Shown here in pieces: positions 59,866-64,000 of a DNA stretch of 64,000 nt (position 1 is its first letter; each line of letters starts with the position of its first letter). The notes below the pieces were generated by a model that worked only from the letters and a program-made list of their open reading frames with translations, made no database searches and was not told where the DNA came from. The translations under genes and the position numbers were made by a program. Source of the stretch: Thozetella sp. PMI_491 (Eukaryota; Ascomycota; Sordariomycetes; Chaetosphaeriales; Chaetosphaeriaceae); NCBI GenBank assembly GCA_021432635.1, contig MU270056.1, forward strand, positions 425,656 to 489,655, given 5' to 3'.

Positions 59866-62800
59866 GGTCTTGAAAAGTTCCGGAGAATAAGAGGAGGGGG
59901 ACGGGAGGAGCGAATTGATGCCCGTCCCAGTAGGGTATATGGTATCGTTTCGGGTGGCAGGAAAGACGAGCGAAAATCGCGGTTGCACGAGGAGGAGCGC
60001 CTTGCCGTAACGAGAGCAGGACGAACGAGAGGCAGACAGGATCCTCGGGTTGCGGTGTTGGCGTTTTTGAAAGGGTCTCGAATGGTTCGAAAGAGGGGTG
60101 GCGGCGCGTCTCGACCCAGCCCCGCCAAACTTTCGCAGCGTGGGGAGGGAAGCAGCAGAGCAGAGTAAATGCGTCACAGGCTCCAGGGGTCTCTAGAATT
60201 GGAGCTACGAGGCCCCACTCGCCTCGCTCCCGCCCCGGAGCACCTGCGCCGGAGCCCTGGTCTGGGTTTGGCCTGGCGCAGGTCGGTCATTGGGAGGACA
60301 GCGGCCCAGCCCACGTGGTACACAAGGCAGGAGAAGAGAAAGGATAGAGGATACGAAGCATGCGACTAGTGGCTTCGGGCTTAGGTGCGGCTCATTTATG
60401 ACAGGGAACAGAGCGTCGGGCACGACTTGAGCTGGCAGCGTCCGGAAGCTGGCGACAACCTGGTCCTCATTGCAGCCTCCCTCCCAACCCCTCGCTTGGA
60501 GGCGAAGGAGGGGTTCTCAGCCCGCGCCAGCAGCCTTGGCCAAGGTAGAACATGGTCGTCGCAGAGGTAGAACTTCTTGGGCGCACGACGACGAGGTGCA
60601 ACCCGGTCGCTCTCCCGACGTCGCTTTGCCGAGGCTCTGTCGATGTTCATCCGTAGATTTGCCTCGAGATGCCGTTAGCCATCGAGAGCAGTATCGAGGA
60701 GAGGAAGAGCGCCGATCACAGCAGGATGCCTGTCGGCGCCTCAACCTCTCCTCTTTATTCTGGCGGCCCGTCGCTCGCCTCTGGTGGTGGGGCACTCGCG
60801 GGGCATGCCGCCTGCCCCAGCTGCTCAGCAAGCCGTCCATGCTTCTTCCGAGCGTCCTGGCGCCGTACTGGGAATCACACAACGAATCGTGCCAGCACGG
60901 CGGCTCCGTCCCACCTTGTCATTTGAGCCCGGGAAGCCGTTCCTACCGGTGCCCACGAATGCTGCCTGGCCGGTTCGTCAACGGTTTGTCTCAGCCAGCT
61001 TCGGGACATGGTTGGTTCCATTTCGAATGAGGACGGCCAACACTGCGCTGCACTGTTTCCGGAGGACAAACGTTAAGGGCGTGGGGGAGAAGCGCGAGAC
61101 TATTAAGAGCCAGCATTACCACACACCACAAAAAGGGTGCATCAGCTGCCGAGATTGACAGATTGGTTGTTGTCTGCAGAGCACCCATTGTCCAAAACAC
61201 GGATTGCTCCCCGCCCGCCAACTGCTACACTCTTTAGCTGGCCTTGCCTTGGGCGTAAAGCTTTTCCGCGAATCGCATTCCTTGCTGAACCTACCTACCC
61301 ACCTTCCTTCGGCAGATACTTACTTGAAAGCGTGTCACCGATTGAGGATAGGAAATTTCTCACCATGAGTCTTTCGTCCCTCATCCTAAGGGTAGACGCT
61401 ACAGATACAGTACATAGATATACTCTAACGGCAGGGATCGTAGCCCAGCCCAGCCCAACCGTAGAGCCGCCATCGGAAACCCGGTCAGATCGCCCGTTCG
61501 GGTTGTGATTTCTCCCACCGCTGCACGAAGCGGACGCCGGCCTGCGATCAGCATTGCGCCATACTGCCTTGCGGCTGCTCCCCCCTGCCCCTCCGCTACC
61601 ATGGTATATAATTCCGCGCGTGATGAAGGGTCAAAAATAGGGCCACCATCTTTACGGCCAGCAACGACGACCCAATGCATCCTACAGTCGCCCGCTCCGG
61701 CTCCGAAGCGGGCTACCATCGTCGGCGTGAGGGAGAGGAGCCTAGCCTAGACAGGCAGACGCGCCTACTACGCTCTTCCACGCCGCTCCATTCTGGTTCG
61801 ACCGGCAGTCCTTGGACGCCTTTGGAGGGCGGGTCACCATCCATCACGAGGCGGGAAGTTGGATGCCGCCCTGCCTGGGGGCCCAAGAGCCCAACCTCGG
61901 CAGGCAAAGATCCTGCCTTCACCTACTTCTCAAAACGCGATGATGATGTTCAAATGAAGGGGAAAGAGTGAAGAAAAGACTCTTGACAATGTGTTCTCTC
62001 TATGGGGTGGGCGTGCCGGCAGTGGGAGGGACCGCTGGACACAACCTTACTGTGATTACAATCCCCTTTCGGCAATGCAACATGGTCGGGGTCTAATGGA
62101 TGCCCAGCCAGTCAACCTATGCCGAGAAGGCCCGATCGTCGGTACGGCTGCTCAGCTTGCACAATTATTTGGGTTCGCTCGTGCGATGGTCATGAAGCTT
62201 GAGCCTGAGGCTCGTCGGATCTCCCTCAGGGCTTCGGACGGCGGCCCACTAGAAAGTGCGAGACCCTCCCACTTCTGACATCATCCGGTTCGCCGAAACG
62301 GTGATTATTCAGAATGGCCATTTCCTTCTCTTTCTCGTGCGGCTCCTAGCTCTCGAATTGTTCAATGCTGCACAAACAGCGGCCTGACTAGAGGTTGCGT
62401 GCCGCTGACGATGACAACCAGGCCTTGCTCGAGTTTCCCCGGGCAAGCCCGCTGCCGCCTAAGCAGGCTTTCCGCCCCGCCATGGGCGTGGGGCAGAGAG
62501 AAAAAGCTGACCATGGTCCGAACCCCTCCGCGAAGCAAAGTCTTTGAAATCACCCAAATGACGGTGCAGCGGCGCCGCCTGGGACACACAAAGCAGGCGC
62601 ATCCGACGTCGCCACAAGGCCCATCGCCAGGGGACGCCCCCTGTTCTAGACTTGTAAGTCCGGCCAATCAGCACGCAGCCTCTGGCCCGAAGAGGCATAG
62701 CGTGCTATTGCGTGATCGCTATTCCCTCAACACCAACGCTGAAAATATTCCCAAGCGCGATTGCGCCATCGTCGCCAAACATGGAGGGACCCTCTCGGCG

Positions 62801-63360
62801 TTTCCCATGACTGCTGAGGTACCACTCAGAGCGCAGCTCGGGTGGGCGGGCGCCCGCTCTGGGGGCTCCGTGAATTGGAAAAAAGTAAAGGAATCGAGAA
62901 CGGTTCCCACAGGATGTCCAGATAGACACAAATTAGTAATGTTTCTTCATGCCATGGACGCATCGTTCCCTACATCATGAGTGCCATATGCCCCTCCGCC
63001 TGAACACTTTTCATTCTGGCCTCTTCTTTCTCTGTCATTCCCCCTCTTGAGCAAGAGATCCAGCATCCAGCAGCCAAGTGGAACAGACCGCAACCCAAGT
63101 CGCCTCGCCTAGCTCCTCCCACCTCCCTGTGAACGGGAATTGCATTCAACCCACGCGACTTCATCCCACCCCCCCCTCCGACCTGCACCACTTATTACCC
63201 CCCCCCTGGGACCCCCTGGACCCCCGTGCGCCCCTCCTCTTCTGTCGCAGCGTCACTTAAAAGCCGTCCAATCCCTCCTCGCCCTTCTGAATAAGACCAG
63301 AGATACCAACGTTCCCACCCTAGACGTCAAGACTGCTGCCACCCACTCACCCCATCCATC
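59866..63360. other. Divergent intergenic region, phosphoserine phosphatase / PAPS reductase
   Basis: I find no supportable gene in these 3.5 kb. Several frames of 100-200 codons occur but lack domains or consistent splicing. The last 300 bases form a pyrimidine-rich leader with C-runs near 63170-63210. Confidence 0.5.
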
Positions 63361-64000
63361 ATGGACTCCAGCCTGCGCACCGAAACCTCGTCCCAGTCGT
63401 CGTCGCCCCGCCTCGACCCCGTGGCGGACAAGATGGACGACAATGCCTCGGTCGATTCCGGGTTCGTGTCGGGCAACAACTCGACTGCCTCGCTCCCGCA
63501 GGTGACCTTCACCAAGGCCCATCTCCACCATATCAACAGCCAGCTGGAGAACATGCACCCTATGGACATCCTCCGCTTCTCCAAGGTGCTGTTCCCCAAC
63601 CTGTACCAGACTACCGCCTTCGGCCTGACCGGCCTCGTCACCCTGGACATGCTGTCCAAGATCGATGCCGAGAACCCCGCGTCCAAGCCGGTCGATCTTA
63701 TCTTCCTGGATACCCTGTACCACTTCCAAGAGACGTATGAGCTGGTCGACCGTGTACGAGCCCGCTACCCTCACGTGAAGCTGCACGTCTTCAAGCCCAG
63801 CGACGTCGAGACGGTGACCGAGTTTGAGGAGTTGTACGGCGAGAAGCTATACGAGATGTCGGAGGAGCTGTACGACTGGATCGCTAAGGTGGAGCCCCAG
63901 CAGCGGTCGTACGCGGATCTCAACGTAGCCGCCGTGCTCACCGGGCGCCGGCGGTCGCAGGGCGGCCAGCGCGGCAGCATCCCCGTCATCGAGATAGACA
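63361..64000 (+). CDS. PAPS reductase, 3' partial
   Basis: Phosphoadenosine-phosphosulfate reductase (MET16/CysH family) reduces PAPS to sulfite with thioredoxin in the sulfate assimilation pathway. The window ends within the gene after 213 codons with no intron seen. After a Ser-rich, disordered N-terminus (about 45 residues) come LENMHPMDILRFSKVLFPN, the substrate-binding fold with FGLTGLVTLDML, and VDLIFLDTLYHFQETYEL, in which the family's L-D-T-x-x-x-F segment is clear. It continues to VAAVLTGRRRSQGGQRGSIP, the P-loop-like PP motif region with Arg residues that bind the phosphosulfate. The catalytic Cys in the C-terminal ECG(I/L)H motif lies beyond the window, so activity cannot be judged. 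Confidence 0.93.
   Translation, partial: MDSSLRTETSSQSSSPRLDPVADKMDDNASVDSGFVSGNNSTASLPQVTFTKAHLHHINSQLENMHPMDILRFSKVLFPNLYQTTAFGLTGLVTLDMLSKIDAENPASKPVDLIFLDTLYHFQETYELVDRVRARYPHVKLHVFKPSDVETVTEFEELYGEKLYEMSEELYDWIAKVEPQQRSYADLNVAAVLTGRRRSQGGQRGSIPVIEID

Overview
This window looks like nuclear DNA of a filamentous ascomycete, most likely a Sordariomycete. Spliceosomal introns are short (about 40-150 nt), with GTRNGT-type donors and CTAAC/CTGAC branch sites. Coding sequence is GC-rich. The gene set (bifunctional arginine-6 enzyme, CHS5, SEN1, WASP/Las17, and a RID-type cytosine methyltransferase found only in filamentous fungi) fits this. The exact genus is not assigned. All exon limits were read by eye from splice motifs, phase and protein continuity.

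Layout. 1-1.6 kb: a 5'-partial reading frame with TGW repeats, directly followed by the last three exons of a synaptobrevin/VAMP gene. 3.3-6.1 kb: arg-6 (N-acetylglutamate kinase/N-acetylglutamyl-phosphate reductase). 6.6-8.2 kb: a seven-exon class I terpene cyclase on the minus strand. 9.6-12.6 kb: a secreted/membrane kelch-repeat protein. 13.3-14.3 kb: quinolinate phosphoribosyltransferase. 14.3-28.6 kb: a gene-poor stretch holding only three small unrecognised genes and several simple repeats. 28.6-30.7 kb: WASP/Las17. 31.7-32.6 kb: eIF1A (minus). 33.2-34.2 kb: a predicted mitochondrial protein whose C-terminus is a 21-bp minisatellite. 35.0-36.3 kb: CHS5. 36.9-39.7 kb: a large disordered protein (minus). 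43.1-49.6 kb: SEN1 helicase (minus). 50.5-52.0 kb: an HhH-GPD DNA glycosylase (minus). 54.9-57.4 kb: the RID-like DNA methyltransferase. 58.4-59.9 kb: phosphoserine phosphatase (minus). 63.4 kb to the end: the start of PAPS reductase.

Most genes are single-copy housekeeping genes in amino-acid, NAD, sulfur, translation, RNA, cytoskeleton and cell-wall pathways. No operon-like logic is expected.

Three observations stand out. First, intron 1 of arg-6 (5324-5465) and intron 3 of the unrelated kelch gene (10111-10250) are clearly homologous along their whole length, which is the signature of introner-like elements. Second, a DNA glycosylase and a RID cytosine methyltransferase lie head to head across a 2.9-kb AT-richer gap, a possible DNA-modification/repair pair. 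Third, the VAMP gene lacks its first exon in the window, and its place is taken by an open repeat-protein frame that runs into the 3' splice site region.
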